In this document: piece after piece, positions 42,315-51,781 of the stretch
Position numbering within the stretch: position 1 is the first letter of the stretch
How the letters are laid out: each line of letters starts with the position of its first letter
Origin: Bacillus badius NBRC 15713
GTDB lineage: Bacteria; Bacillota; Bacilli; Bacillales; Domibacillaceae
Direction: 5' to 3'
Assembly (NCBI RefSeq): GCF_001591605.1
Contig: NZ_BCVF01000007.1
Span: 1 to 64,000, forward strand
DNA: 64,000 bases
The notes under the pieces: generated by a model
What the model was told of the DNA's origin: nothing
The model's database searches: none
The model's input: the letters and a program-made list of their open reading frames with translations, nothing else
Translations under genes and position numbers: made by a program

Positions 42315-43268
42315 ATGATTTATACTTTAGCAGATCAACAGCACTGGAGCGGCAGAATTGACAGTGAAAGCGACCGGAGCGCTTTTCGTCTCCATCAAAT
42401 AGTAACGTTAAAAAACATCGAACAATTAAATGAAAATGAAAGCGCTTTTGGCCTCGTCGGATTTGAGTGCGAAGAAGGCGTGCGACGCAATAAAGGAAGA
42501 TTAGGAGCGGCTTTGGCTCCAAATAAAATTAGACGATTTTTGTCGAATCTTCCGTACACTTTTGATAAAAAACTCATCGACACCGGCAATATCGCTTGTG
42601 ACGGAAACCAGCTGGAAAAAGCCCAGGAAGAACTCGGCAGCCATATCAGCAAGCTATATCGCCACTCTTGTGTCCCGATTATTTTAGGAGGCGGCCATGA
42701 AACGCTGTATGGCCATTATTTAGGTGCGAGAAAACACATCGGGCCTCATGCTTCCTTGGGAATTATCAATATTGATGCCCACTTCGATATGCGCCAGGAT
42801 CCTCTTCCTTCTTCCGGCACGATGTTCAGACAAATTCTTGAAGAGGACGAGCAGGCAGGCTACTTATGTATCGGCATTCAAGAATTAGGAAATACAAAAG
42901 CACTGTTTGAAGCAGCTGACCAGTTAGGCTGCACTTATATCTATGAAGAAGATGTAGCGGCTAATGACTTCTTGAATACGTTTAGGGAAATTGACCGGTT
43001 TGCTGCTCAATACGACTATGTTATTTTAACTTTATGCACAGATTCCATTCGTGCCGACGCAGCACCTGGTGTCAGTGCCCCGTCTCCTTTCGGTTTAGAA
43101 CCAAAAACCGTCAAAATTCTGTTAAAATATATAGTGGCGAAAAACAACCTGCTCAGCTTCGACATTTCAGAAGTAAATCCGATCTATGACGAAGGAGACC
43201 GGACGATCCGGCTTGCCGCCTATCTGGTCGCAGAAGTGCTGCACCATTACAACAAGATACAAACATAA
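42315..43268 (+). CDS. hutG: Formimidoylglutamase
   Basis: 317-aa arginase/ureohydrolase-family enzyme converting N-formimidoyl-L-glutamate to glutamate and formamide. Metal ligands: His128 in ILGGGHE, and Asp154, His156, Asp158 in NIDAHFD. The second metal motif reads Cys241-Thr-Asp243 followed by DAAPGVSAPSPFG; the APGVSAP segment is a HutG marker. The ATG at 42315 follows GAGGTGAT; a GTG at 42309 lies within the ribosome site. The other hut genes are absent from this window. It is followed 14 bp later by a glutamate transporter gene. Confidence 0.88.
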   Translation: MIYTLADQQHWSGRIDSESDRSAFRLHQIVTLKNIEQLNENESAFGLVGFECEEGVRRNKGRLGAALAPNKIRRFLSNLPYTFDKKLIDTGNIACDGNQLEKAQEELGSHISKLYRHSCVPIILGGGHETLYGHYLGARKHIGPHASLGIINIDAHFDMRQDPLPSSGTMFRQILEEDEQAGYLCIGIQELGNTKALFEAADQLGCTYIYEEDVAANDFLNTFREIDRFAAQYDYVILTLCTDSIRADAAPGVSAPSPFGLEPKTVKILLKYIVAKNNLLSFDISEVNPIYDEGDRTIRLAAYLVAEVLHHYNKIQT

Positions 43269-43282
43269 CAAGGAGTGACATT

Positions 43283-44476
43283 ATGACAGTTGAAATCAAC
43301 CAAGAGACTACTATCTTCCTAGCAGTAGCTGTCTTTATGCTTGGAACATACTTAAATAGAAAACTAACGATTCTGGACAGATTCTGTATACCTGCCCCGG
43401 TAGTTGGCGGGCTCATATTCGCTATCATTGCAACCATCCTGAAAAGCACGAACCTTCTCCATATCACTTTAGATACTTCCCTTCAAGGGCTGTTCATGAT
43501 TACTTTCTTTACAACAGTCGGCTTGGGTGCGAGCTTTGGACTGATTAAGCTTGGAGGAAAGCTCCTGGTTATTTACTGGGTTTCATGCGGCTTTTTAGCT
43601 CTTATGCAAAACGTTATTGGTGTGTCCTTAGCTAAATTGCTTGATATTCATCCGCTCATCGGCGCAATGGTCGGTGCTGTTTCGATGGAGGGGGGCCATG
43701 GCGGAGCGACAGCATTCGGGACAACTATTGAAAACCTGGGCATCGACTCGGCTCTATCTATCGGATTAGCTGCTGCCACGCTGGGATTAGTCGCTGGCGG
43801 GCTGGTTGGCGGTCCAATTGTCAAATATCTCATCAATAAACATAACCTGAAGCCTTCAGAATCCCAATTGGATCTCCCTTCCGACTTAGAAGAACAAGAG
43901 GAGAAGCCGATCACCTCTCGATCCTTTATGATGCAAGTGTTTATTATTACTTTATGCATGGCCGCAGGCTCTTATCTCGGCAATCTGTTTACGAGCTTGA
44001 CGGACTTTTCTCTTCCTGATTATGTGTGTGCTATGTTTGTTGCTGTTATTGTCCGGAACGTCTTGGACCGTATTGACGGAAACATCGTTCAAATGAATAG
44101 CATTTCACTGATCGGAGATATATCGCTCAGCATCTTTTTGTCGATGGCACTTATGAGCATCAAGCTTTGGGAAATTGCGGACCTCGCACTTCCGCTAATT
44201 CTTATCGTGCTTATTCAAGTAATTTTCATTTCTTTGTTCACTATCTTCATTCTCTTCAGATTGCTGGGCAAAGATTATGACGCGGCCGTAATGGTCGCTG
44301 GATTTGTCGGACATGGCCTTGGGGCGACGCCAAATGCGATTGCCAATATGAGCGCAATTGTCAATAAATTCGGTCCTTCCCAAAAAGCGTTCTTAGTCGT
44401 TCCAATTGTTGGAGCCTTCTTAATTGATGTATTCTCTATACCAATCATTATTACAACGATCAATCTATTCAGTTAA
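43283..44476 (+). CDS. gltS: Sodium/glutamate symporter
   Basis: 397-aa GltS-family permease with ten or more membrane helices. Typical re-entrant sequences GAVSMEGGHGGATAFG and AGFVGHGLGATPNAIANM and the N-terminal PAPVVGGL are present. It probably moves glutamate with Na+, either importing it or exporting the product of HutG. It is co-transcribed with hutG (14-bp gap, AAGGAGTGAC ribosome site) and followed by a terminator. Confidence 0.88.
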   Translation: MTVEINQETTIFLAVAVFMLGTYLNRKLTILDRFCIPAPVVGGLIFAIIATILKSTNLLHITLDTSLQGLFMITFFTTVGLGASFGLIKLGGKLLVIYWVSCGFLALMQNVIGVSLAKLLDIHPLIGAMVGAVSMEGGHGGATAFGTTIENLGIDSALSIGLAAATLGLVAGGLVGGPIVKYLINKHNLKPSESQLDLPSDLEEQEEKPITSRSFMMQVFIITLCMAAGSYLGNLFTSLTDFSLPDYVCAMFVAVIVRNVLDRIDGNIVQMNSISLIGDISLSIFLSMALMSIKLWEIADLALPLILIVLIQVIFISLFTIFILFRLLGKDYDAAVMVAGFVGHGLGATPNAIANMSAIVNKFGPSQKAFLVVPIVGAFLIDVFSIPIIITTINLFS

Positions 44477-44489
44477 ACTACTTTGTTCT

Positions 44490-44527
44490 ACTGTGTCCAA
44501 GCCCAAGGTTTGGACACAGTTTTTTTA
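44490..44527 (+). terminator. Terminator of hutG-gltS
   Basis: 11-bp stem ACTGTGTCCAA / TTGGACACAGT with a 9-nt loop and seven Ts. Confidence 0.9.
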
Positions 44528-44559
44528 TTTAAAAAAACAAAATAATTATATAACAGTTG

Positions 44560-44588
44560 TTGACTTTATATATCTGTTATAATACAAT
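44560..44588 (+). promoter_or_regulatory. Sigma-A promoter for yhfH-like gene
   Basis: TTGACT, a 17-nt spacer and TACAAT, 45 nt before the ATG. Confidence 0.65.
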
Positions 44589-44633
44589 TCATATAAAGAT
44601 AAATCAGAATAATCAAAAAAGGAGGGTATCTCT

Positions 44634-44762
44634 ATGATGCCATTAGAATTCTACCGCAATATCCCACAGAAGGAATGCTGCCAATGCGGCGTAAAAATGG
44701 TTGAGCAGCACGAGTCTTACCATAACGAATGCGAGCACTGCCTAAGCAAAGTGGAGGAATAA
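44634..44762 (+). CDS. YhfH-family small zinc-ribbon protein
   Basis: 42-aa protein starting MMPLEFYRNIPQKECCQCG and ending ECEHCLSKVEE, with two CxxC pairs that would bind one zinc ion. It resembles B. subtilis YhfH, a short protein of unknown function. AAAAAAGGAGGG precedes the ATG, a promoter lies upstream and a terminator follows, so it is a complete one-gene unit. Confidence 0.8.
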   Translation: MMPLEFYRNIPQKECCQCGVKMVEQHESYHNECEHCLSKVEE

Positions 44763-44794
44763 ACCATTGCCTGTTCCATGTCTCTCTTTTCCAT

Positions 44795-44834
44795 AAATCC
44801 GCCTGTCCGATCATTGGCCAGAGCGGATTTTTTT
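44795..44834 (+). terminator. Terminator of yhfH-like gene
   Basis: AAATCCGC / GCGGATTT stem enclosing a 20-nt loop, then seven Ts. Confidence 0.75.
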
Positions 44835-44835
44835 A

Positions 44836-45429
44836 TTGGACAAACACCCGCTCGCCACTTTCCAAAATTTTCATCGATTGAATAGAAAAAAAGCACCCTC
44901 TCCGTTAAAATTATCTGATAGAGAACCTTTTCTTAGAAGGAGTTTGATAGCCATCGTTACTTTTCAAAGATTAATTGCCAGTCAGAATGTTGAGTTCTAC
45001 AGGGTAATAGGAACGGACTTTGAAGATGTGGGCTACTTGATGTTTCATGATGCCCGAAGAAAATCTAGACTAAGCGATAATCAGGTTCTAGTTGAAAGCG
45101 GGATGACCGAAGAGGGATTTCAGGACTATGCCCGCGCCAATCATATTGAGGTATTATTCTTTTCTTACTTTGATACGGAGGCAGAAGAAAAACAGCAAGA
45201 GTTCCGTCAAATATTAGGATTTGTCGATGGGATGCTGGATTATAAGCCGGATACGACCTACTTTATTGAGCTCTTTCCGATTGAGGAGGATGAAGAATTG
45301 GCCTTCGCTTACCCGAATGAATTTGAGAAAGTCAGTGAATTTGCCCAGCACCTGGCTGCCCGGGCCGAGAGAAGCGTGGCAGTTCCAAGAATTACGAGAG
45401 AATCTTTTAAGTATTTAACACAGAGATAA
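44836..45429 (+). CDS. Hypothetical protein with uncertain N-terminus
   Basis: Up to 197 aa. The first in-frame start, TTG at 44836, overlaps the terminator of the preceding gene and has no ribosome site; AGAAGGAG at 44933-44940 suggests a start further in, but no ATG follows it. Soluble and acidic in the second half (FFSYFDTEAEEKQQEF, ELFPIEEDEELAFAYP). No domain recognised. It may be a 5'-damaged gene. Confidence 0.55.
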   Translation: MDKHPLATFQNFHRLNRKKAPSPLKLSDREPFLRRSLIAIVTFQRLIASQNVEFYRVIGTDFEDVGYLMFHDARRKSRLSDNQVLVESGMTEEGFQDYARANHIEVLFFSYFDTEAEEKQQEFRQILGFVDGMLDYKPDTTYFIELFPIEEDEELAFAYPNEFEKVSEFAQHLAARAERSVAVPRITRESFKYLTQR

Positions 45430-45430
45430 G

Positions 45431-45474
45431 AACAGTCGCCTTGGAAGCCCCATTCCAAGGACGGCTGTTTTTTT
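45431..45474 (+). terminator. Terminator of hypothetical gene
   Basis: AACAG-TCGCCTTGGAA pairs imperfectly with TTCCAAGG-ACGG-CTGTT around a short loop, then seven Ts. Confidence 0.8.
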
Positions 45475-45599
45475 CGACTAATAACCTCCATGCTTTCTCA
45501 AAAACTCTGTAAACTCAGGAAGTCCTCCCGTTTGTGAGCGAAATTATGTTACATTAGACAAAGAATAGATCTGCTTAACGAATAAAAGGAGCTGTTCAG

Positions 45600-46004
45600 A
45601 TGAAAAAAACAATTAAAGTAGTTGCAGCTGTATGTTTTAATGAACAAAATGAGGTTTTGTGCGCACTCCGTTCACCAGACATGTCTTTGCCTAATCTCTG
45701 GGAGTTTGCAGGAGGAAAAGTCGAAAAAGAGGAAACTCCTGAAGAGTCGCTCATAAGAGAAATCCAAGAGGAGCTTGGATGTACAGTGAAAGTACATGAG
45801 CTGATTGAGGATGTAGTTCATGAATACCCTAATATTATTGTTAATTTACTTACATACCGCACCACAATAACAGCAGGAACACCGCGTGCAAAAGAGCATG
45901 CTGAAATTAAATGGGTCCCCCTTCATGATTTACGTTCATTAGAATGGGCACCTGCAGATATTCCAACGATCAATAAGCTGCTGTCCACGAGGGTAGATGC
46001 CTAA
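45600..46004 (+). CDS. Nudix hydrolase, MutT/NudG-like (d)NTP pyrophosphatase
   Basis: 134-aa Nudix protein. The Nudix box (GX5EX7REUXEEXGU) spans residues 38-60, with GGKVEKEETPEE then REIQEELG. VVAAVCFNEQNEVLCALRS at the start and WEFAGGKVE are typical of 8-oxo-dGTP or CTP pyrophosphohydrolases that clean nucleotide pools. AAAGGAGCTGTTCAG precedes the ATG; a terminator follows. Confidence 0.88.
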   Translation: MKKTIKVVAAVCFNEQNEVLCALRSPDMSLPNLWEFAGGKVEKEETPEESLIREIQEELGCTVKVHELIEDVVHEYPNIIVNLLTYRTTITAGTPRAKEHAEIKWVPLHDLRSLEWAPADIPTINKLLSTRVDA

Positions 46005-46059
46005 TTCCTTTTTTAGCTATCGATGTTATGTTTGGCACTTTACTCTCAATCTAACTAAA

Positions 46060-46114
46060 AGAGGCTGTCCCAAAAGGTCATAACACATGATTTTTTGAGA
46101 CAGCCTCTATTTTC
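46060..46114 (+). terminator. Terminator of Nudix gene
   Basis: AGAGGCTGTC / GACAGCCTCT with further CCAAAA/TTTTTTG pairing and ATTTTCTT after the stem. Confidence 0.8.
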
Positions 46115-46207
46115 TTCTTAGAAACCGGCTGATTGTCATTCCGGCGGAAAAAATCGTTCTCTTTTCTTCCTCTGTTTTTATGTGAGAGACTTATTGGCCA
46201 GTTCCTT

Positions 46208-49122
46208 TCAACCTTGAGTCCCTGTTCTAATGTAGTTATACAGATTACTGTCAACCGGCTTCTCCATCACCATATTCATGCGGACAACCGGAATATCTTG
46301 CTCTTTCTTATTTTTCATTGTGGTTTGCTCAACGCTCTTTTCATCTGGCCATGCTTGTCCCAAGTAATAGAAGTCGCCGCCTTCATCATTATCCTTCTTC
46401 ACAAAAATATGGATGTCAATGTTCCTTTCTTTAGCCTTGATAATCTGCTGGACTTCTTCCGACTGTAATTTCCGATTGCTTCTCGTATACCACTTCAGAA
46501 TGTCCTTGCTGAGAAACTCATCCCCATAAGCAACACTCGAATCCACCGCTTCATGCTTGTGATAAGTAATAAAGATAGGGCATGTGCCGTGTTTCGTTTT
46601 ATAGCCATATATCGTCGATTGCTCATTTTTCTCCCAATTTAAAAGCCGGCAGGCATCTTTTCTCGTATATTTTTGATATAAAGTAAATGGTTGACTGCAG
46701 CTGTACAGCTTAGCTTTTTCTTTTGCACTCCGCAAGACATCAAGTGCTAACTCCTTAAAATATGGCTTAGAAGAGAGACTTTTCTCTATGGTTACATTTA
46801 AGCGGCAGTCCCGTTCAGTGAACAAAACGACTGGCTCCTCTCCATACTGACTTCTCTCGCTCTTCGTGAAAAATGATAAGTCAAAAAGGCGCTGAACTGA
46901 GGCAAGTGTCTGTTCATCTGCCCGGCAATTCATGTCAGCCAGGTAGCTAAGATATTCACTGTAAGGGACGCTTCCTTTTTCTAAAAGGCACTCTAGTAAC
47001 AGGATTTCATGTTTTCGCTTGCCATTCAATATTTCGAGCGATAACATCGTCAACACTTTGTTTTCGTAATCAGTTAACGGCGGGACATCCTCTCCCATTT
47101 TGGCGAGAAACTGATGATAATTCGCATTCTTTTCTGCAATGACGACCGGATCAATAGAATGATTATTGATAAAGTCATACAAATAAGGCGTTCTGCCAAT
47201 TTTATTTTTCAAATGAATAAACGCTTCTTTTAATATTTTCATTGCCGTCAAATTGCTTTTATCAATAGCTTCAAAAATTTTCTTCTTCGCCACTTCTTCA
47301 AAATTTATCGTAGAAATGCCTTTAATATAACTCGTATCCAGGGTCCTTCGGCGAAGCCTGTCCTTATTTTGCGAGCTCTCTCCAGAAAGGGCAACCGGTA
47401 TTAAATAGTTATTTTTATAATTTCCTATAAAGTCAATAATCGTAACAAAATCCTTCGCTTTATGCTTCCGTAATCCTCTTCCCAGTTGCTGAATAAAGAT
47501 AATGCTGGATTGCGTCTGCCGCAGCATGACAACTTGGTTAATACTTGGAATGTCGATTCCTTCATTGAAAATATCAACAGTAAGTATATAATCAAGCTCC
47601 CCTTCTTCTAATTTCCTGACAGAGCGGATCCTTTCCTCTTGAGAACTTTCACCTGTCAGCGCCGCGGTACGCAAGCCTTTTTCATTCAACTGGCGGGACA
47701 ATTCCTTCGCTTCTTCTTTCCGGCTGCAAAACATTAGCCCTTTCACCGTTCGGCCAGAAAATCCGTAGTATTGAATTTTGTCCAGTAAATGCTGGACGCG
47801 CTCTTCCGTCACAAGCTGGGATAAAACAGTTGTATCATCAATCGTCTCGCCGTTATATTCAAAATCTGTCACGCCAAAATAATGAAAGGGACAAAGCATA
47901 TCCGCTTCAAGCGCTTCCTGAAGACGAATTTCATAAGCAACATTGTAATCGAATAATTCGTAAATATTAATATCGTCTGTTCGTTCCGGGGTTGCCGTCA
48001 TGCCCATTAGAAAGTGCGGCTGAAAGTGCTCGATCACTTTCTTATAAGAGGCAGCTCCGGCTTTATGTACTTCATCAATCAAAATGTAATCAAATTCATT
48101 GGGATCAAATTGGCCTAGCACCTCTTGCTTGGACAGGGTTTGAATCGTCGCAAATAAATACTTCGCTTCTGTTTGTCTGTTCGTTCCTGTGAGCGTGCCA
48201 AACTCTTCATCGATCCCGCCAAGCACCTTCTGAAAATCTGATTTTGCTTTGTTTACAATTTGCTCCCGATGAACAATGAACAGCAGACGCTTAGGTGCAA
48301 ACCGTCTGACATCAAAAGCTGCAAGATAGGTTTTTCCTGTGCCTGTTGCTGAGACAACAAGCCCTTTGTCTTTTCCTGCGTCCCGAACAGCCTGAATGGC
48401 AGCCAGCGCTTCATGTTGCATCCTATTTGGCTTGATTTCAATCGATTCTTTTAAGGAATTTACACGATAAGGTGCAGGCAGCTCCATTACTTGATCCATC
48501 GCCTTCTTATCAACAAGCTGCACATAGTCTGCTTCATACTCCGCAATCCACTGTTCAGTTAACGGCTGGGATTGCTCCCACACTTCTTCAAACTGGTCGC
48601 GAAAATGATGAACAATTTCCCCGTTTTCATGGGAAGTCAATTTTACATTCCATTCATAATTCACCTTTAGGGCATGGGCTGTTAAGTTAGAGCTTCCGAC
48701 AATCAATGAATAATGTCTTCCATGATTAAAAATATATCCTTTTGAATGAAAGCCTTTTACATTCGTCAATCTTACTTCCACATTTGCAATTTTCAGCAGC
48801 TCTTTAAACACTTTGGGCTGGTTAAAGTTTAAAAAGGTAGAAGTTAAAATCCGACCCTTCACACCTTTTTCTTTAAATCCCAAAGGCAGGACTTCAAGGT
48901 GGCAAGTCCGCTTTCGGTAATGAAGGCTACAGAAAATATAAATGTTTGGCTTTGATGCAATTCTTCAATTATCGAGGTAAGAACCGTTTCATTTTTTTGT
49001 GTGTTATTGATTAATAATTTTGGCTTGTAATTTCCGATTTGCCGAATATTTTGATTGATAAAACCTTTATGTAAAGATGCTTCTAAATGCTGAACAAAGT
49101 TTTCCACGTCATCACCATTCAA
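46208..49122 (-). pseudogene. PLD-nuclease/DEAD helicase/DUF3427 gene broken by a frameshift
   Basis: Two overlapping frames together form one protein of about 965 aa. The first (49122-48859, 87 aa) gives the N-terminus through FIFSVAFITESGLATLK and stops. The second (48883-46208, 891 aa) continues with KGVKGRILTSTFLNFNQPKVF. The junction falls in TTTAAAGAAAAAGG; one missing A would restore DLKEKGVKG. Domains: PLD-like HxK nuclease (FHSKGYIFNHG, GSSNLT), SF2 helicase (SATGTGKT, DEVHKAG, MTATPERTD, QLGRGLRKHK) and C-terminal DUF3427. Everything else is intact, so the event is recent, a sequencing error or less likely programmed. Such fusions are suspected in DNA repair or phage defence. Confidence 0.8.
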
Positions 49123-49334
49123 TCGTTATTAATAGAAACTTATGGCTGTAAAGAAAAGCCGTTTATCCACTCCACAAAAGCTATCTAGTCATCTGCCTGC
49201 TATCAAGCAATGATTTATTATTTTTTCCCTTTTATTATAACTATGAAGCAACTGAAATAGCTATTGAATTGGAAGTTCATCTCATTTTAAACATTATTTA
49301 TCATATGCTGCCTGTACGGCTTTTATAGCAAAAT

Positions 49335-49371
49335 AAAGACATCCTAAAGGCAGCCTTTAGAATGTCTTTTT
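49335..49371. terminator. Terminator downstream of acetyltransferase gene
   Basis: AAAGACATCCTAAAGG-CAG-CCTTTAGAATGTCTTT near-perfect 16-bp stem with one mismatch; A-rich and T-rich flanks on both sides. Confidence 0.85.
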
Positions 49372-49386
49372 GCGAATCGGTCCCGC

Positions 49387-49827
49387 TCATAGCTTAAATT
49401 CATAATAAAAAAACTTCTCATCCTTCACCCAGCCGTCCGATTCATATAAATGCTGGGCTGATTTATTGTCTACCGCTGTCTGCAATTGCAATCCCTTGGC
49501 GCCCGTTTCTTTTGCAAATTGTTTGGCAGCCTGCAGCAGTGCTCTCCCTGCTCCTTTATTGCGGCTGTCCGCTGTGACAAACAAATCGTTTAAAATCCAT
49601 ACTCGTTTCATAGCCACAGAAGAAAACGTTGGGTACAACTGAGTAAACCCGATAGATTGGCCGTTTTCAACCGCCATGAAAATGACCGATTCCTCCTTTT
49701 CCAGACGCTCACGGATAAAGCTCTCCGCGGCCTCCTTATTAGAAGGCTGCTCGTAAAAAACTCTGTATGCATCGAACAGCTCAGCCACACTGTGTACATC
49801 TTCCCGTGTTACTTGATAGACGTTCAT
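49387..49827 (-). CDS. GNAT-family N-acetyltransferase
   Basis: 146-aa GNAT protein from the ATG at 49827 (GGGGGAATAGAA upstream). The acetyl-CoA loop is TADSRNKGAGRALLQAAKQFA (Q/RxxGxG/A) near residue 88, and VDNKSAQHLYESDGWVKDEKFFYYEFKL is a typical C-terminus. Substrate unknown. The next upstream gene is a second acetyltransferase of similar architecture. Confidence 0.85.
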   Translation of the reverse strand: MNVYQVTREDVHSVAELFDAYRVFYEQPSNKEAAESFIRERLEKEESVIFMAVENGQSIGFTQLYPTFSSVAMKRVWILNDLFVTADSRNKGAGRALLQAAKQFAKETGAKGLQLQTAVDNKSAQHLYESDGWVKDEKFFYYEFKL

Positions 49828-49944
49828 TTCTATTCCCCCTATGCAATGTCTCACTACTCAAAGTATATCATTATAGCTGGAAATAAAAAGAATTTTCTAT
49901 CTTTTTAGCTGTTTATCTATCGCTTGCGCATTTGCATATGCCGC

Positions 49945-50400
49945 TCAAGTGATTTCATAGTTTAACCAAGCAGCTTTACTCGCACCGACTTTATCATATA
50001 AAGCTTGCGCAGCCAGATTATCATGAGCGGTTTCCCAAATCATGTGAGAATAGCCATTCTCCCTCATATAACGGATGCAAGTCTGCAGCAGCTGCTCTCC
50101 GATTTTTTGCCCCCTTATTCTCGGCGTCACATATAAATCATAGAGAAAAGCCATTCTCTTTACTTCAAGTGTATTGAAAGTAAAATACAAGGTCGCAAAA
50201 CCGGCAAGGTCCCCTCCGCTCCTTTCCGCTACAAATTGGATGCCTTCGTAAGGATGTTGAATTAAATGCTTAATCAATGTTTCCAATGATTCTTCACTCG
50301 GGCGGTCACACTTGTAGAAGTCGACGATGTACTCATACATCAGTTCCATCAATTGCGGAACATCTTTTTCCTCAGCAGGTCGAATATGAATGGTTTCCAT
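49945..50400 (-). CDS. GNAT-family N-acetyltransferase
   Basis: 151-aa GNAT protein. The CoA-binding loop is TPRIRGQKIGEQLLQTCIRYM, with a C-terminal DNLAAQALYDKVGASKAAWLNYEI. It is related to but clearly distinct from the acetyltransferase at 49387, and faces the same way after a 117-bp gap. Substrate not predictable. Confidence 0.85.
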   Translation of the reverse strand: METIHIRPAEEKDVPQLMELMYEYIVDFYKCDRPSEESLETLIKHLIQHPYEGIQFVAERSGGDLAGFATLYFTFNTLEVKRMAFLYDLYVTPRIRGQKIGEQLLQTCIRYMRENGYSHMIWETAHDNLAAQALYDKVGASKAAWLNYEIT

Positions 50401-50506
50401 GTCTTATCCATCCCCTTCATTTCTCTTATTTAAAAAAACGAACAGATTGTCAGCAAAACTGCCTTCTCATTTGGATCACACCTTTGTTACAAACAAAGCT
50501 CTCTCT

Positions 50507-50800
50507 TTAATAAGAAAGCTCAGCCGGCTCCAAGGCTCCCAAAACGCCATATAGAAAGCTTTGCACAGCCTCTATATCCCCTGCTTCAATCCCCAGCCTC
50601 TGCGGCCAATAGTCACGATCTTCAATATCCTCTTCGCACATCAATACCATTCGGTGGTTTTGCAGTGAGAGAACGATGCTGTTGCCTAAAAATTGCTTCG
50701 TGTTAATAATGGCAAAATCATAACGATGCTCCTCCGTCATCAAGCAAACAAACCGATTGGATTGCAGCTCCGATTCATCCATCAAGAAAGTAATATCCAT
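50507..50800 (-). CDS. DUF3055 (SAV0927-like) protein, second copy
   Basis: 97 aa from the ATG at 50800, 7 nt after AGGAGG. ITFLMDESELQSNRFVCLMTE and VLMCEEDIEDRDYWPQRLGI parallel the copy at 38425. Function unknown. Unlike that copy, a consensus sigma-54 -24/-12 element lies 75 nt upstream, with no leader hairpin, so the paralogues seem to be controlled differently. Confidence 0.75.
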   Translation of the reverse strand: MDITFLMDESELQSNRFVCLMTEEHRYDFAIINTKQFLGNSIVLSLQNHRMVLMCEEDIEDRDYWPQRLGIEAGDIEAVQSFLYGVLGALEPAELSY

Positions 50801-50874
50801 GGCCATTCCTCCTTTTTCGCTTTTTTAGCAAACAAATTTATTTGCGCTCATTTCTTTTTGTTGTGGAATATAAA

Positions 50875-50890
50875 AGCAAGAATTGTGCCA
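50875..50890 (-). promoter_or_regulatory. Sigma-54-type promoter of DUF3055 paralogue
   Basis: TGGCACAATTCTTGCT on the minus strand fits TGGCAC-N5-TTGCW at every fixed position, GG to GC distance 12 nt. Transcription would start near 50864. Confidence 0.65.
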
Positions 50891-50975
50891 TTTTGAAAAC
50901 AAAGGCATAGGCCAAGGCGGTCTGGCGCCTGAACACCCTCCAACGGCAGCACGAGCAAACAATGAACAGTCACGT

Positions 50976-51013
50976 TTATTCAAAATTGGGTGGCTTTACC
51001 CTATTTTGAATAA
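50976..51013. promoter_or_regulatory. Long palindrome upstream of two-component genes
   Basis: 16-bp arms (TTATTCAAAATTGGGT / ACCCTATTTTGAATAA, one mismatch) around a 6-nt loop. It sits about 130 bp upstream of the sigma-54-type start and about 90 bp upstream of the response regulator ATG, so it could be an enhancer, an operator or a hairpin. Confidence 0.5.
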
Positions 51014-51032
51014 AGAGAAAAACCTTTTATCG

Positions 51033-51052
51033 TTTTCAGGAGGTTTTCAGGA
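51033..51052. promoter_or_regulatory. Direct repeats, probable response-regulator binding site
   Basis: TTTTCAGGA occurs twice with an 11-bp period, followed by a -10-like TATTCT near 51061. OmpR-class regulators typically bind such one-turn direct repeats, so autoregulation of the pair is likely. Confidence 0.6.
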
Positions 51053-51103
51053 TAATCTGCTATTCTAAAAGTAAAAAACATGATTGCAGAGGGGGATAGT
51101 CTG

Positions 51104-51781
51104 ATGAATATTTTATTTGCGGAAGATGACGAGCGTTTAGGAAAGCTTATTCACCATTTATTGCAAAAAGAGTTCAGTTGCGCCGACTGGGTCAAGGACG
51201 GAAGAACGGCCTGCGATTATGCGCAATTTACGCAGTACGATGTGATCATTCTGGATTGGATGATGCCTAAGATGAGCGGGATTGAGGCGTGCCAGCATCT
51301 AAGAAAGAATGGATACAAAGGAGGCATCTTGTTTCTGACTGCCAAGGATTCACTGGAGGATGTGATTGAAGGACTGGATGCCGGCGCCGATGATTATATC
51401 GTCAAGCCATTTAAGTTTGAGGAGCTTGCCGCGAGATTGCGGGCCCTGTCGCGGAGAATCGACAAGCCCTTTGAAGAAGTGCTCTCCTGCAGTAATTTAA
51501 AGTTAAATTTAAATACACGGACAGTGACCCGCGGCGGTGAAATCATTGAGCTGTCCAAAAAGGAGTACGATTTGCTTGAATTATTGATTCGCAATCAGAA
51601 TTACGTATTAACGCGGGAGATTTTGCTTGAAAGAATTTGGGGATTTGACGTGGAGGTAACTGAAAACGCCCTTGATGCCTTAGTGAAGCTGCTCCGCAAA
51701 AAGGTGGATCAGCCTGGAAAGCCGTCTATCATTAAAAATGTAAGAGGAGTCGGTTACATTTTGAGGAATGCTGATGTTTAA
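51104..51781 (+). CDS. OmpR-family response regulator
   Basis: 225 aa. The receiver domain has phosphorylation site Asp51 (VIILDWMMP), acidic pocket EDD at residues 7-9 and Lys in IVKPFKF. A winged-helix effector domain follows (ELSKKEYDLLELLIRNQNYVLTREILLERIWG). The ATG at 51104 follows GAGGGGGA. It overlaps the kinase gene start by 8 nt and forms a two-component system with it. Convergent genes for an ApbE/ferric-reductase-like module are plausible targets. Confidence 0.92.
   Translation: MNILFAEDDERLGKLIHHLLQKEFSCADWVKDGRTACDYAQFTQYDVIILDWMMPKMSGIEACQHLRKNGYKGGILFLTAKDSLEDVIEGLDAGADDYIVKPFKFEELAARLRALSRRIDKPFEEVLSCSNLKLNLNTRTVTRGGEIIELSKKEYDLLELLIRNQNYVLTREILLERIWGFDVEVTENALDALVKLLRKKVDQPGKPSIIKNVRGVGYILRNADV

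Noticed and set aside
48859-48883. Programmed -1 frameshift as normal expression mode
   Set aside because: The site lacks a standard X-XXY-YYZ heptamer and I see no stimulatory hairpin just downstream; a one-base deletion explains the data more simply.
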